NCBI RefSeq assembly: GCF_034555965.1
Contig: NZ_JAYDCK010000003.1
Span: forward strand, 1,736,001-1,800,000
Length of the DNA stretch: 64,000 nucleotides
Reading direction: 5' to 3'
From: Aquicoccus sp. G2-2
GTDB lineage: Bacteria > Pseudomonadota > Alphaproteobacteria > Rhodobacterales > Rhodobacteraceae
Below the pieces are notes generated by a model. That model did not search any database, was not told the DNA's origin, and saw only the letters and a list, made by a program, of their open reading frames with translations. A program made the position numbers and the translations under genes. This document shows, piece by piece, positions 43,460 through 52,025 of the stretch (its first letter is position 1; each line of letters opens with the position of its first letter).

Positions 43460-44275
43460 ATGGCATTAAGCGAAATCGAATCCAAGGGGCTGGTGCTTCT
43501 GGGTTGCGGCAAGATGGGCTCGGCGATGCTGAGCGGCTGGCTCGATAGCGGCGTTCCCGCCGACTCCGTCCATGTGCTTGACCCCGCCCCGTCTGACTGG
43601 CTGAAAACCACCGGCGCACATCTCAACCAACCCCTGCCAGCAGCCCCCGCCGTGGTGCTGGTCGCGGTCAAACCGCAGATGATGCAAGCCGCCCTGCCCA
43701 CCCTGCAACCGCTCGGCAATGGCAGCACGCTCTTCCTCTCGGTCGCCGCCGGCACGCCGATCGCGGCCTATGAATCCGTGCTGGGGGGCAGCACGCCGAT
43801 CATTCGCGCCATGCCCAACACCCCCGCCGCCGTGGGCCGTGGCATCACCGCAATCATCGGCAACACCCATGCCAGCGCCGCACAGCTCGATCTGGCCGAA
43901 TCCCTGCTTTGCGCCGTGGGCGAGGTCGTGCGCCTCGAATCAGAGACACAGATGGACGCTGTCACCGGCCTTTCCGGCTCCGGCCCGGCCTATGTCTTTC
44001 ACCTGATCGAATGCATGGCCCGCGCCGGTGAAGCTCAGGGGCTCGGCGCCGATCTCGCGTTGCAACTGGCGCGCGCAACCGTGGCCGGGGCCGGGGCACT
44101 GGCGATGCAGGCCGCTGAAACGCCGTCGCAACTGCGCGTCAACGTCACCTCTCCCAACGGCACCACGCAGGCGGGCCTTGAGGTTCTGATGGATGAAAGC
44201 AACGGCCTGCCGCCGCTGATCGCAAAAACCGTCGCCGCCGCCACCAACCGCTCAAAGGAACTGGGCAATGACTGA
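43460..44275 (+). CDS. proC: Pyrroline-5-carboxylate reductase
   Basis: The 271-residue enzyme makes proline from pyrroline-5-carboxylate with NAD(P)H. The N-terminal Rossmann motif GCGKMGSAMLSGW, the RAMPNTPAAVGRGITAI signature and the C-terminal GLSGSGPAYVFHLIE and NVTSPNGTTQAGLE are diagnostic. AGGAG precedes the ATG. It overlaps the CsaA-like gene by 8 bp. Confidence 0.96.
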   Translation: MALSEIESKGLVLLGCGKMGSAMLSGWLDSGVPADSVHVLDPAPSDWLKTTGAHLNQPLPAAPAVVLVAVKPQMMQAALPTLQPLGNGSTLFLSVAAGTPIAAYESVLGGSTPIIRAMPNTPAAVGRGITAIIGNTHASAAQLDLAESLLCAVGEVVRLESETQMDAVTGLSGSGPAYVFHLIECMARAGEAQGLGADLALQLARATVAGAGALAMQAAETPSQLRVNVTSPNGTTQAGLEVLMDESNGLPPLIAKTVAAATNRSKELGND

Positions 44276-44609
44276 ACAAATCACATTTGACGATTTTCTG
44301 GCGGTGGATATCCGCGCAGGCACCGTGTTGCGCGCCGAACCATTCCCCGAAGCGCGCAAACCTGCTATCAAGATGTGGGTCGATTTCGGCCCGGAAATCG
44401 GTGAATTGAAAACCTCGGCGCAGGTCACAGTGCATTATTCACCCGAAACGCTTGTTGGTCGGCAAGTCATGGGCGTGGTCAATTTTCCGCCCCGCCAGAT
44501 CGGTAAATTCATGTCCGAATGTCTGGTGCTTGGTGCCCCCGACCCAACCGGCGAAGTCGTGCTGCTGCGCCCGGACAAGGAGGTGCCCAACGGGGCAAGG
44601 CTGTTTTGA
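44268..44609 (+). CDS. tRNA-binding OB-fold protein, CsaA-like
   Basis: The 113-residue protein has the tRNA_bind domain: FLAVDIRAGTVLRAEPFPEA, VVNFPPRQIGKFMSECLVLGA and the C-terminal VPNGARLF. This fits CsaA-type proteins, proposed export-related chaperones that bind tRNA. It overlaps proC at its start. The next gene seems to use a TTG that overlaps its stop, so the three are coupled. Confidence 0.88.
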   Translation: MTEQITFDDFLAVDIRAGTVLRAEPFPEARKPAIKMWVDFGPEIGELKTSAQVTVHYSPETLVGRQVMGVVNFPPRQIGKFMSECLVLGAPDPTGEVVLLRPDKEVPNGARLF

Positions 44610-45567
44610 CGAAGCTTCTGATCACCCGCCCGATGCCCGACGCCGTTCTGGCGGCGGCACGCGATGAATTTGACGTCACATCCCGCTCCAGCACCGCGCC
44701 GCTTGACGCGGGCGAATTGCGGGCCGCGCTCGAAGATTTCGATGCGGTCCTGCCGACGCTGGGCGATGCCTTCTCTGACAAGGTGTTCGCCGCCGCGGCC
44801 AAACCAAGGGCAAAATCCTCGCCAATTTCGGGGTCGGCTACAATCATATCGACGTCACCGCCGCCGCCGAACATGGCCTTGCCGTCACCAACACGCCCGG
44901 CGCCGTGACAGACGCCACCGCCGATCTCGCCATTGCTCTGATATTGATGAGCGCCCGGCGCCTCGTTGAGGGTGAACGCATGGTGCGCGCGGGCGCGTGG
45001 CAGGGCTGGCACCCGACCCAGCTTCTAGGCCTGCATCTCTCTGGCAAGACGGTCGGCATCGTCGGCATGGGCCGCATCGGCCAAGCCATCGCACGGCGCT
45101 GCCATCATGGCTTCGGCTGCAATGTGATCTTCGCCAACCGCTCTGAAAAACACCCCGATTTCCCCGCCGAACAGATGAGCCTGCCCGAACTGGCCCGCCA
45201 TGCCGACATCGTCGTGCTGGCGGTGCCCGGCGGGCGCGGTACGCATCATCTGATCGGCGCGGGCTTTCTCGCCTCAATGCAGCCGCACGCCCACCTGATC
45301 AACATATCGCGCGGCAACGTGATCGACGAAGCGGCGCTGATCACCGCCTTGCAGGACCGCAGCATCGCCGGGGCGGGCCTCGACGTCTATGAAAATGAAC
45401 CCACCGTGCCGCCCGCCCTCACCGCGCTCGACAATGTCACGCTGCTGCCGCATCTCGGCACCAACGCGCTCGAAGTGCGCATTTCCATGGGGTTGATGGC
45501 CATCGACAACCTGCGCGCCTTCTTCGCCGGTCAGAGTCCGCCAAACCTCATTTCCGCTGCCCCTTGA
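44606..45567 (+). pseudogene. D-2-hydroxyacid dehydrogenase, frameshifted
   Basis: The protein belongs to the NAD-dependent D-isomer 2-hydroxyacid dehydrogenases (glyoxylate/hydroxypyruvate reductase type). The N-terminal part (TKLLITRPMPDAVLAAAR) is in one frame. The cofactor and catalytic core (VGIVGMGRIGQAIA, NISRGNVIDEAAL with Arg, DVYENEP with Glu, LLPHLGTNALE with His) is in the next. One extra A in the A3 tract 44801-44803 gives AAAKTKGKILANFGVGYNHID and a 320-residue enzyme. The start appears to be the TTG at 44606, overlapping the previous stop. The exact substrate is unknown. Confidence 0.86.
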
Positions 45568-45621
45568 ACTCGCCGCAGTTTCAGGGTGTTGTGAATGCCA
45601 TAGTTTCAAACGGGGAGCGCA

Positions 45622-46743
45622 ATGTTTCAGCCAGCCATCACCGGAACGGGCGTCTTCACCCCCGAACTTGTCATCACCAATGACGAGCTTGTCGCAAGCT
45701 ACAACGCCTATGCCGCGAAATGGAACACCGAACACGCCGCCGAAATCGAAGACGGCACGCTCCCGGCCAAGGAAATGTCCTCGTCCGAGTTTATCTTCAA
45801 GGCGTCGGGTATTGAGCAACGCTACGTGCTTGAAAAGGAAGGCATCCTCGACCCGGAAAGGATGTATCCCCGTTTCCGTCAGCGCAGCGACGATGAACCC
45901 GGCCTGATGACCGAAATCGCGCTGGAGGCCTGCAACACCGCGCTTGGCCAAGCAGGCGTTGATCCCTCCGAGATTGATCTCGTGATCTGCGCCGCCTCCA
46001 ACATGGAGCGCGCCTATCCCGCCATCGCGGTGGAAATTCAGAATGCCATCGGTGCAGGTGGTTTCGCGTTCGATATGAATGTTGCCTGCTCCTCGGCCAC
46101 CTTCGGCCTGCAAGCCGCCTCCGACATGATCCGCTCCGGTTCGGTGCGCAAGGCGCTGGTGGTTGATCCCGAAATCACCTCCGGCCATCTCGAATGGCGC
46201 GACCGCGATTGCCATTTCATCTTCGGCGATGTCTGCACCGCAATGGTGCTGGAACGCAGCGATGACGCCAAAGGCGCCCACTGGCTGATCCACTCAACCC
46301 GCTGCGCCACCGAATTTTCCAACAACATCCGCAACAACAACGGCTTCCTGCGCCGCAACCGCCCCTCCGGCACCACAGACCGGCGCGACATGCAGTTCAT
46401 GCAGAACGGTCGCAAGGTGTTCAAGGAAGTGGTGCCAATGGTGTCCGCCCATATTGCACAGCACATGGCGGACGAAGGGATCGAAACGACCGAACTCAAA
46501 CGCCTCTGGCTGCATCAGGCCAACAAGGCGATGAATGATTTCATTGGCCGCAAAGTCCTCGGGCGCACCCCCGAACCCGATGAGCAGCCCAATATCCTGC
46601 AAGATTACGCCAACACGTCCTCGGCCGGGTCGATCATCGCATTTTCCAAACATTCAGACGATCTTGCCCCCGGCGACAAAGGGCTGATCTGCTCCTTTGG
46701 CGCGGGCTATTCGGTTGGCTCGGTTCTGGTAGAGCGCGCCTGA
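45622..46743 (+). CDS. Beta-ketoacyl-ACP synthase III family protein
   Basis: The 373-residue thiolase-fold enzyme has the complete KAS III triad: Cys in MNVACSSATFGL, His in LWLHQANKAMNDF and Asn in DYANTSSAGSIIAF. KAS III condenses acyl-CoA with malonyl-ACP to start fatty acid chains. It is about 55 residues longer than housekeeping FabH, with inserts near residues 25-80 and around NNIRNNNGFLRRNRP. It is probably a paralogue with a different acyl substrate. GGGGAG precedes the ATG. It stands at the end of the proC cluster, convergent with the hydratase gene. Confidence 0.88.
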   Translation: MFQPAITGTGVFTPELVITNDELVASYNAYAAKWNTEHAAEIEDGTLPAKEMSSSEFIFKASGIEQRYVLEKEGILDPERMYPRFRQRSDDEPGLMTEIALEACNTALGQAGVDPSEIDLVICAASNMERAYPAIAVEIQNAIGAGGFAFDMNVACSSATFGLQAASDMIRSGSVRKALVVDPEITSGHLEWRDRDCHFIFGDVCTAMVLERSDDAKGAHWLIHSTRCATEFSNNIRNNNGFLRRNRPSGTTDRRDMQFMQNGRKVFKEVVPMVSAHIAQHMADEGIETTELKRLWLHQANKAMNDFIGRKVLGRTPEPDEQPNILQDYANTSSAGSIIAFSKHSDDLAPGDKGLICSFGAGYSVGSVLVERA

Positions 46744-46747
46744 AACC

Positions 46748-47536
46748 TCAGGCAGAACCAGCGCCCTCTATCTCAAGCACGACACGCCCCAAAGTGCTGA
46801 ACTCCGCTTCGATCCGCGCGCCCGGCACGGCCTGCACCACGTCACAGATCAACCCGGTTGCAATCACATCGCCCGCATGCAGCCCCTTGCCGCGCGCATT
46901 GAGATCACCCGCCAACCACTCCAGAACCGCAACCGGATCGCCCATCGCATTGCTTCCCGCGCCTTCGCTCAACACCTCGCCATCACGTGTCACACGAACC
47001 CGCTCCGCCAACAGATCCATCTCTGGATCAAACGCCTGCGCCGCGCCACAGATCAGCGCCCGGTTGATGGTCCCATCCGCCACCAGCCACTCCGCCGCCT
47101 CGCGCAAGCCCCCCGGCAGGCGTTTGTTCACCCACTCGAACAGCCCCAGCACCTCGCCCACCGCCGCCATCACCTCTTGGCGACCATAAGCACGCCCGCG
47201 CGGCGGCAGGTCGGCCTTCATGCGAAAGCCGATCTCGGCCTCGATCACGCCAAGATCACCCTCGACCAATGGCAGGATTGCGCCGCTTTCAAAAATCGTG
47301 CCTTCGAAAACCGGCCCGGCCAGCGGCGCATCCACGCCGCACAATTCCTGCGCCCGCGCCGATGTCAGCCCCACTTTCCAACCACGCACCGGCGCGCCCA
47401 TCGCCATTGCCATTGCATCCTGCATCGCCAAGGCTTCGCTTATCGTCGCCGGTTTTGCGCAAGGATAAGCCGCCATCTTGTGCCCCTCGCGCCGCGCCAC
47501 GGCCAGCGCCCCGCCTGCCGCTTCAATATCTGTCAT
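46748..47536 (-). CDS. 2-keto-4-pentenoate hydratase-like protein
   Basis: The 262-residue protein belongs to the FAH-related hydratase/decarboxylase group, like HpaH and MhpD. It shows GWKVGLTSARAQELCGV, EAEIGFRMKADLPPRG and GAGSNAMGDPVAVLEWLA. It acts on 2-oxo-enoates in meta-cleavage pathways, but no such pathway gene adjoins it and its substrate is uncertain. The start MTDIEAAGG at 47536 is preceded by GGGGAGAG. It is distantly similar to the hpaH at 27 kb. Confidence 0.84.
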   Translation of the reverse strand: MTDIEAAGGALAVARREGHKMAAYPCAKPATISEALAMQDAMAMAMGAPVRGWKVGLTSARAQELCGVDAPLAGPVFEGTIFESGAILPLVEGDLGVIEAEIGFRMKADLPPRGRAYGRQEVMAAVGEVLGLFEWVNKRLPGGLREAAEWLVADGTINRALICGAAQAFDPEMDLLAERVRVTRDGEVLSEGAGSNAMGDPVAVLEWLAGDLNARGKGLHAGDVIATGLICDVVQAVPGARIEAEFSTLGRVVLEIEGAGSA

Positions 47537-47913
47537 CTGCTCTCCCCGTCTCACACGTGCCATCAATCTGACTTGCGTGCCGGAACGGCGCAACCCAAAG
47601 CGCCTGCGTTTTCGTCAGGCATTACCGCATCATTGTGCGCTGTTTGAAAAGCGGTGAGGCCAGAACGATACCCAAGCCGCGCACGAACAAGCAGTGTGCC
47701 ACTGGGGATGGAGCCTGCACATCCGGCGTCGCAGCAAGGCCTGCCCCGGCCCCACCTCCCGTCTGCGGCTGATGGTTCCGCTACGGAAACTCCGGACATG
47801 CCGGGGCGTTTTCACGATGACATTTGTCGCCAAACCGACTAATGGGAAAAAGATTAACGATTTCCCCCACATCACAGAATGCGGGGCACGGAAAACACAA
47901 GGGATTGGAACGT
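47537..47913. other. 377-bp intergenic region with a structured element
   Basis: This non-coding gap separates the divergent hydratase and regulator-like genes. It contains a nested stem structure at 47743-47811 ending in GTTTTC. Short open frames inside it have no recognisable homology. Confidence 0.45.
47743..47811 (+). ncRNA. Candidate structured RNA or leader element
   Basis: An outer 8-bp stem (GCCCCGGC 47743-47750 with GCCGGGGC 47800-47807) encloses a small hairpin TTCCG-CTA-CGGAA. It is followed by GTTTTC, like the end of a small RNA or attenuator. It lies about 105 bp before the regulator-like gene. It matches no RNA family I know. Confidence 0.3.
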
Positions 47914-48369
47914 ATGGCCGGGGTTGGCAGCTACCTGAAGAAGCACACCGAAGCACTGGTGAAAGATGTCGGCATCGAACCCGCTTGTGTTCTGACCGGA
48001 AAATCCAAAGCCACGCTTGGCCGTTACTACTCCGACAGCGACGAGCACACGGATCGTTTCATGCCGATCGACGCGGTTGCCGCATTGGAAGAAGCCGCAT
48101 CATATCCGCACGTTACCTCTGCTCTTGCCGAACTCAAAGGTATCACGCTTAGCTATGATGATCGCCGCAAGAATACCAAGACCGGCGCGGTCAATTCCGA
48201 TGTCATCGCCCTCAGCCAGCGGTTTGCCATGCTGATGGCGGAATATCAGCAATCCATCGAAGACGGCATCATCACGGTGAACGAGGCCAAACGGCTCCTC
48301 AAGGAAGCGGTGGCCTTGCAACATGTGCTGCTCGAAATGAAGCTCCACCTCGAAGACGAATCCTGCTGA
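47914..48369 (+). CDS. Small regulator-like protein, possible phage CII (CP76) family
   Basis: The 151-residue protein starts at MAGVGSYLKKH (47914) after AAGGGA. Its N-terminal half (KSKATLGRYYSDSDEHTDRFMP) could be a helix-turn-helix like the P2-type CII family. The C-terminal half is a long helix with QSIEDGIITVNEAKRLLKEAV. No other phage gene is nearby, so it is probably a chromosomal regulator. The family assignment is tentative. Confidence 0.6.
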   Translation: MAGVGSYLKKHTEALVKDVGIEPACVLTGKSKATLGRYYSDSDEHTDRFMPIDAVAALEEAASYPHVTSALAELKGITLSYDDRRKNTKTGAVNSDVIALSQRFAMLMAEYQQSIEDGIITVNEAKRLLKEAVALQHVLLEMKLHLEDESC

Positions 48370-48550
48370 GCCGCCAAGGGCTTGCCTCTACGCGCTCGCC
48401 AGATGTGCGAAACCGGTCCAATCCGCGCAAACAGTTCCGATTTCCCGGCCACTTCCAACTGCCCGATTGCACCGCCTCCGCCGCGCCCGTCCCCGAACCA
48501 CGCTTGGTTGGAACGGAACTCTCCCGGCATCACTCATCCCCCTCTTCCGT

Positions 48551-48601
48551 CTTCATTTTGCCAAAAATATCCCGGGGAGCGCGAGGGGCAGCGCCCCTCG
48601 C
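48551..48601. repeat. Copy B of the 22-bp element joined to a 9-bp hairpin
   Basis: Positions 48551-48572 match 28745-28766 at 21 of 22 bases. They are followed by a perfect hairpin, GCGAGGGGC (48581-48589) and GCCCCTCGC (48593-48601), with a 3-nt loop. It lies in the 292-bp gap downstream of both converging genes and may terminate one or both. Confidence 0.6.
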
Positions 48602-48661
48602 ACCCGCCCGCCTCAATCCAGAACAACCGCCGTCGCGCCGATCAGCTGGCCCGGCACCGCT

Positions 48662-49846
48662 TCATCCATGCAAATCGAAAAAGTCCCGGCAGAACCAGAC
48701 GAACCGCTCCGCCTGATCTGAAAGCCGCGCGCCACGGCGGGTGGCCAGCATCACCCGGCTGGGCCGCGCCGCCCCGGTCAATGGCCGCGTCACCAGCAAA
48801 CTGCCGTCATAGCTCATCGTACCCGCCGGCCGCGTCGCCATCAGCGCAAATCCCAGCCCCTGACCGACCAACCCGCGCACCATTTCGTAACTGTCAGAGC
48901 GATAGGCAACCTGCGGCTGCACGCCCGCATCACTCAGGATCGACAGGAAATAATCACTCGACGGCGGCGCACCAAACAGGATCATCGCGTGCCCATCCAG
49001 ATCGCGCGCCGAAATCTCGCTCAGAGATGCCAACGGGTGATCCTGCGCCAGCAGCACATATGGGTTAAGCTCGGTCAACGCCTCCGCGTCCAGCCCGTCG
49101 CCAAGCCCCTGCTCATAAAGCAGTGCCACATCCGCCTCCCCGGCCATCAACGCTTCGTTCACCCGCCGCTGATCACCCTCGATAAGCTCCACCTGCACGC
49201 CCGGCTCGGCCACATTCATCCGCCGGATCATATCCGGCAGCAAGATCGGCGCGAAGCTGTGGAAACACCCGATCTTCAGCACCCTGCCACGTGCCGCCTG
49301 CCCGGCAGACACGCTCACCGGCGCCTCGATCCGCTTCGCCGCGCCATAGCCGCGCCGCGCATAGATCAACGGAGAGCCCTGATCGGCGATGAACACATCA
49401 TCCACCTCGCCAAAGAAAACGTGATGCGTGCCCACCCGGTCAGCCGAAACCACCTTGCAGTCAAACCCCACCAGCGGGTCACACACCCGCGGCGCGCCCG
49501 AGCGCATCGTCGCCCACTCGCAACAGTCGAACTTGTCGGTAAGCTGATCCTTGAACCGCCCGGCGAACGCGTCGCTGATATAGGCCTGATCGTCCTTCAG
49601 CACGTTGACGACAAACACCCCGTTCTCGATGATCTGTTGCGCCACCGGGCTTTGATGATGCACGCATATCAACAGCGTCGGGCGCGGCGTATCGGCGGAA
49701 ACGCTTGCCATCGCCGAAACAGTCATCCCGCCCCGGCCCGCGCGGCCATCCGTCGTCACCACGTTGACCGTGCTGGCAGCATGGCTCATTCCACCGATGA
49801 ATTTCTCCCGCAATGCGGCAGCGGAGGCCTGCGCCATGTCACTCAT
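48662..49846 (-). CDS. Flavin reductase fused to a LysR-type effector-binding domain
   Basis: The 394-residue protein joins two normally separate domains in one uninterrupted frame. Residues about 12-168 are a flavin reductase of the FMN-binding split-barrel type (FIGGMSHAASTVNVVTTDG, TVSAMASVSADTPRPTLLIC, GVFVVNVLKDDQ). Residues about 180-390 are a LysR substrate-binding domain (RVLKIGCFHSFAPILLPDMI, GEADVALLYEQG, MVRGLVGQGLGFALM). No DNA-binding helix-turn-helix is present. It starts inside the stop of the Rieske oxygenase gene (49846; 49855 and 49837 are alternatives). It may supply reduced flavin or electrons under control of a bound ligand (inference). Confidence 0.88.
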   Translation of the reverse strand: MSDMAQASAAALREKFIGGMSHAASTVNVVTTDGRAGRGGMTVSAMASVSADTPRPTLLICVHHQSPVAQQIIENGVFVVNVLKDDQAYISDAFAGRFKDQLTDKFDCCEWATMRSGAPRVCDPLVGFDCKVVSADRVGTHHVFFGEVDDVFIADQGSPLIYARRGYGAAKRIEAPVSVSAGQAARGRVLKIGCFHSFAPILLPDMIRRMNVAEPGVQVELIEGDQRRVNEALMAGEADVALLYEQGLGDGLDAEALTELNPYVLLAQDHPLASLSEISARDLDGHAMILFGAPPSSDYFLSILSDAGVQPQVAYRSDSYEMVRGLVGQGLGFALMATRPAGTMSYDGSLLVTRPLTGAARPSRVMLATRRGARLSDQAERFVWFCRDFFDLHG

Positions 49847-50983
49847 CACCTTCATTTTTAAGCTTCGCGTAAATGTATTGCGCAAAGTCATAATTCGGGC
49901 GTTCAAGGTGCGACAGGTGGCCGGGTTTCGCAAGCGCCGAAGACAGCCCGGCATAAACCTTTTCGGTGCAACCACGATCTTCCACGTTCACCTCATCAAG
50001 CAGCGTCTTGAGGTCGGCAAAGTTCTGCGCCGCATCCTCGTCGCCCTTGTAATCGTCCGACATGCCGCCGCCAAACCGGATATGCACCCGCCCCGGTGCC
50101 ACCGGATGCAGCGACAGATACCAGAAATAGCCCGGCGTCAGCGTGATCAGAAGGCTCGGATAGATCGCCAGCAGAAAGGTCGTCCGCCGCATCTCACCTT
50201 CCAGCCGATCATTGCTCGGATGCGCCATCGCGATCCTGAGTTGGTCATCCTTCAGGATGGTATGATAGTTGAATGCCGGTTGCCCCGGCGGGCAAATCAT
50301 CTCGTCAAGCTTCGAAAGCCCCCGATCGTGCCCGCATGACACACCGGCAAATGATAGCTTTCCATGAAATTCTCGGCCAGCACCTTCCAGTTGGTGTTCC
50401 ACTCATGCTCTTCATAGAAGGTCTCGGTGTAGTTGGTCATGTCATACCCGGCGACCATCCGCTCCACCTCGGCCAGCTTCTCGGCCACTGGTGGCACATC
50501 GGGGTTGAGCGTGATGAACACCCAGCCCAGCCATTCCTCGCAGCGCACCTGCGGCAGGCGATAGTCGGATTTGCAAAACCCCTCGTTCTGCGTCATCGCC
50601 GGGGCGCCGCGCAGACTGCCATCAAGATTGTAGGTCCAGCCATGATAAGGACAGCTCAGCGCGCGAACCTTGCCGCGCCCTTCCAATATCGTGCTCATCC
50701 GGTGCAGGCACACATTTGACAGCGCCCGCAAATCACCGTCGCGGTCACGCAGCACCACAACCGGTTGCCCGGCCAGCCGCGCCTTCACGTAATCCCCCGG
50801 CTCGCTCAGCGAATCCGCGCGCCCGACGCAGAACCAATCCTGCGCAAAGACACCGTCGATCTCCTGCTGCATGAAGGTCTCGCTGGTATAAACCGATGGC
50901 GGCATCGCATGTGCCTGCTCAAAGGGGCGCGCCACCATCTCGCCCAACTCGTCCAATGCGTTCCGGCTCAGATCATTCGCCAT
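49839..50983 (-). pseudogene. Rieske non-heme iron oxygenase alpha subunit, frameshifted
   Basis: The N-terminal part has the Rieske site CLHRM ... SCPYHGW (CxH and CxxH). It also has the start of the mononuclear iron site, ENFMESYHLPVCHAG. The remainder (SKLDEMICPPGQPAFNYHT and the beta-sheet catalytic domain) is in the next frame. One extra C in the C5 tract 50319-50323 gives TIGGLSKLDEM and a 381-residue protein. GAGGAG precedes ATG 50983. Related enzymes hydroxylate aromatic rings or demethylate quaternary amines. The substrate is unknown. Its partner is probably the coupled flavin reductase fusion. Confidence 0.87.
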
Positions 50984-51170
50984 GTCATGCGCTCCTCATC
51001 TTTGGTTGTGCCTCGCGGGCGAGATAGCCGCCAGACCCGCGTTGAATTACGATCCGCTCGACCGTTTCGCGCCAATACTGCCTGTCGCCGGAATTAAGAG
51101 AAAGAAAATTATTCCACCGTTTACCATAGGTACATCCTAAGGCGGGGCGCCCGGGCTGGCCCCGGCTTTC

Positions 51171-51812
51171 TCAACGCGTTTCAGGCACCCCTGCCTGCAT
51201 CCTCGCAAAAAGCCTCAGCGCGTGGCTCTGCCCATCCCGTGCCACGCCCGGCAGCCCGCCATTATACCCCGCCGCGATCACATCCGCGATTTCGGGCCGC
51301 AGTAGCACGCCCCCGTCAGGCAGCCGCCCCAATGGGGAGCGTTCGGCAAACGCCGCCTCCCCCCAAAGCAAGATCACCTGCACCGCCTGCGCCAGCGCCA
51401 GATCTTCTGCCGCCATTGCAGTCAGGCTCTCATCCATCCGCAAGAAGACAAACCCGGCCTTGATCTCTCCGCTCTCCTCGAAACGGAAAAGCCGGTATTG
51501 GTTCGCGCCCTGCGCGGTCAACCTTTCCACCATCCCGTTCAGATCGGGCACCAGCCGGTCCAGCCCGCCAATCTTAGGAAGTTCCGCCCAGTCGCGGAAG
51601 AAAAAGAACATCAGGTTGGTGCCAAGCTCCGGGTCGGTCTCGGCCATCTTGTGCCCGGCCAATGTCACCACCGCTTCGATTGCGCCTTTCACCACCGCCA
51701 ATGTCTTGTCATCGACACCGAACACCACCGGCACAATCGGCCGCGCCCAGCGGGCAAAAAGATAGCTGCCATCGGCACGGGTAAAGAGGGCTTCGATCTC
51801 GTCAGGCGTCAT
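51171..51812 (-). CDS. Conserved hypothetical protein downstream of ruvB
   Basis: The 213-residue protein starts at MTPDEIEALFTRADG (51812) after GGGAG. It has conserved-looking FARWARPIVPVVFGVDD, GTNLMFFFFRDW and QYRLFRFEESGEIKAGFVFLRMD stretches and no signal peptide or membrane segment. I recognise no domain. It follows ruvB on the same strand after a 213-bp gap. An open frame back to 51962 is less likely to be used. Confidence 0.75.
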   Translation of the reverse strand: MTPDEIEALFTRADGSYLFARWARPIVPVVFGVDDKTLAVVKGAIEAVVTLAGHKMAETDPELGTNLMFFFFRDWAELPKIGGLDRLVPDLNGMVERLTAQGANQYRLFRFEESGEIKAGFVFLRMDESLTAMAAEDLALAQAVQVILLWGEAAFAERSPLGRLPDGGVLLRPEIADVIAAGYNGGLPGVARDGQSHALRLFARMQAGVPETR

Positions 51813-52025
51813 CGTGGGCTTGCTCCCGGTTTCAATGGCTTCCACTTGCCCCAATCCATCGCCCCGGCGCAACCCGATCACTTTTTCGCGCATCTGCCCA
51901 GAAAGGTTAACGCCATTGCGCCGGGGCAATGGCCGGAGTCCTGCCATCCCCATCGCAGCCAACCTGCCAGCCGGGGTGCAGACAGCGATTTTCGCACAGA
52001 ATCGGCGGGTTAACCGGGCGAACGC

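Noticed and set aside
47914-48369. Prophage remnant based on a CII-like protein
   Set aside because: No integrase, structural or lysis genes are nearby, and the flanking genes are ordinary chromosomal ones.
48662-49846. Two separate genes joined by error at the flavin reductase-LysR junction
   Set aside because: The frame is uninterrupted across the linker, and there is no start, stop or homopolymer at the junction to suggest a join. Database confirmation is still needed.
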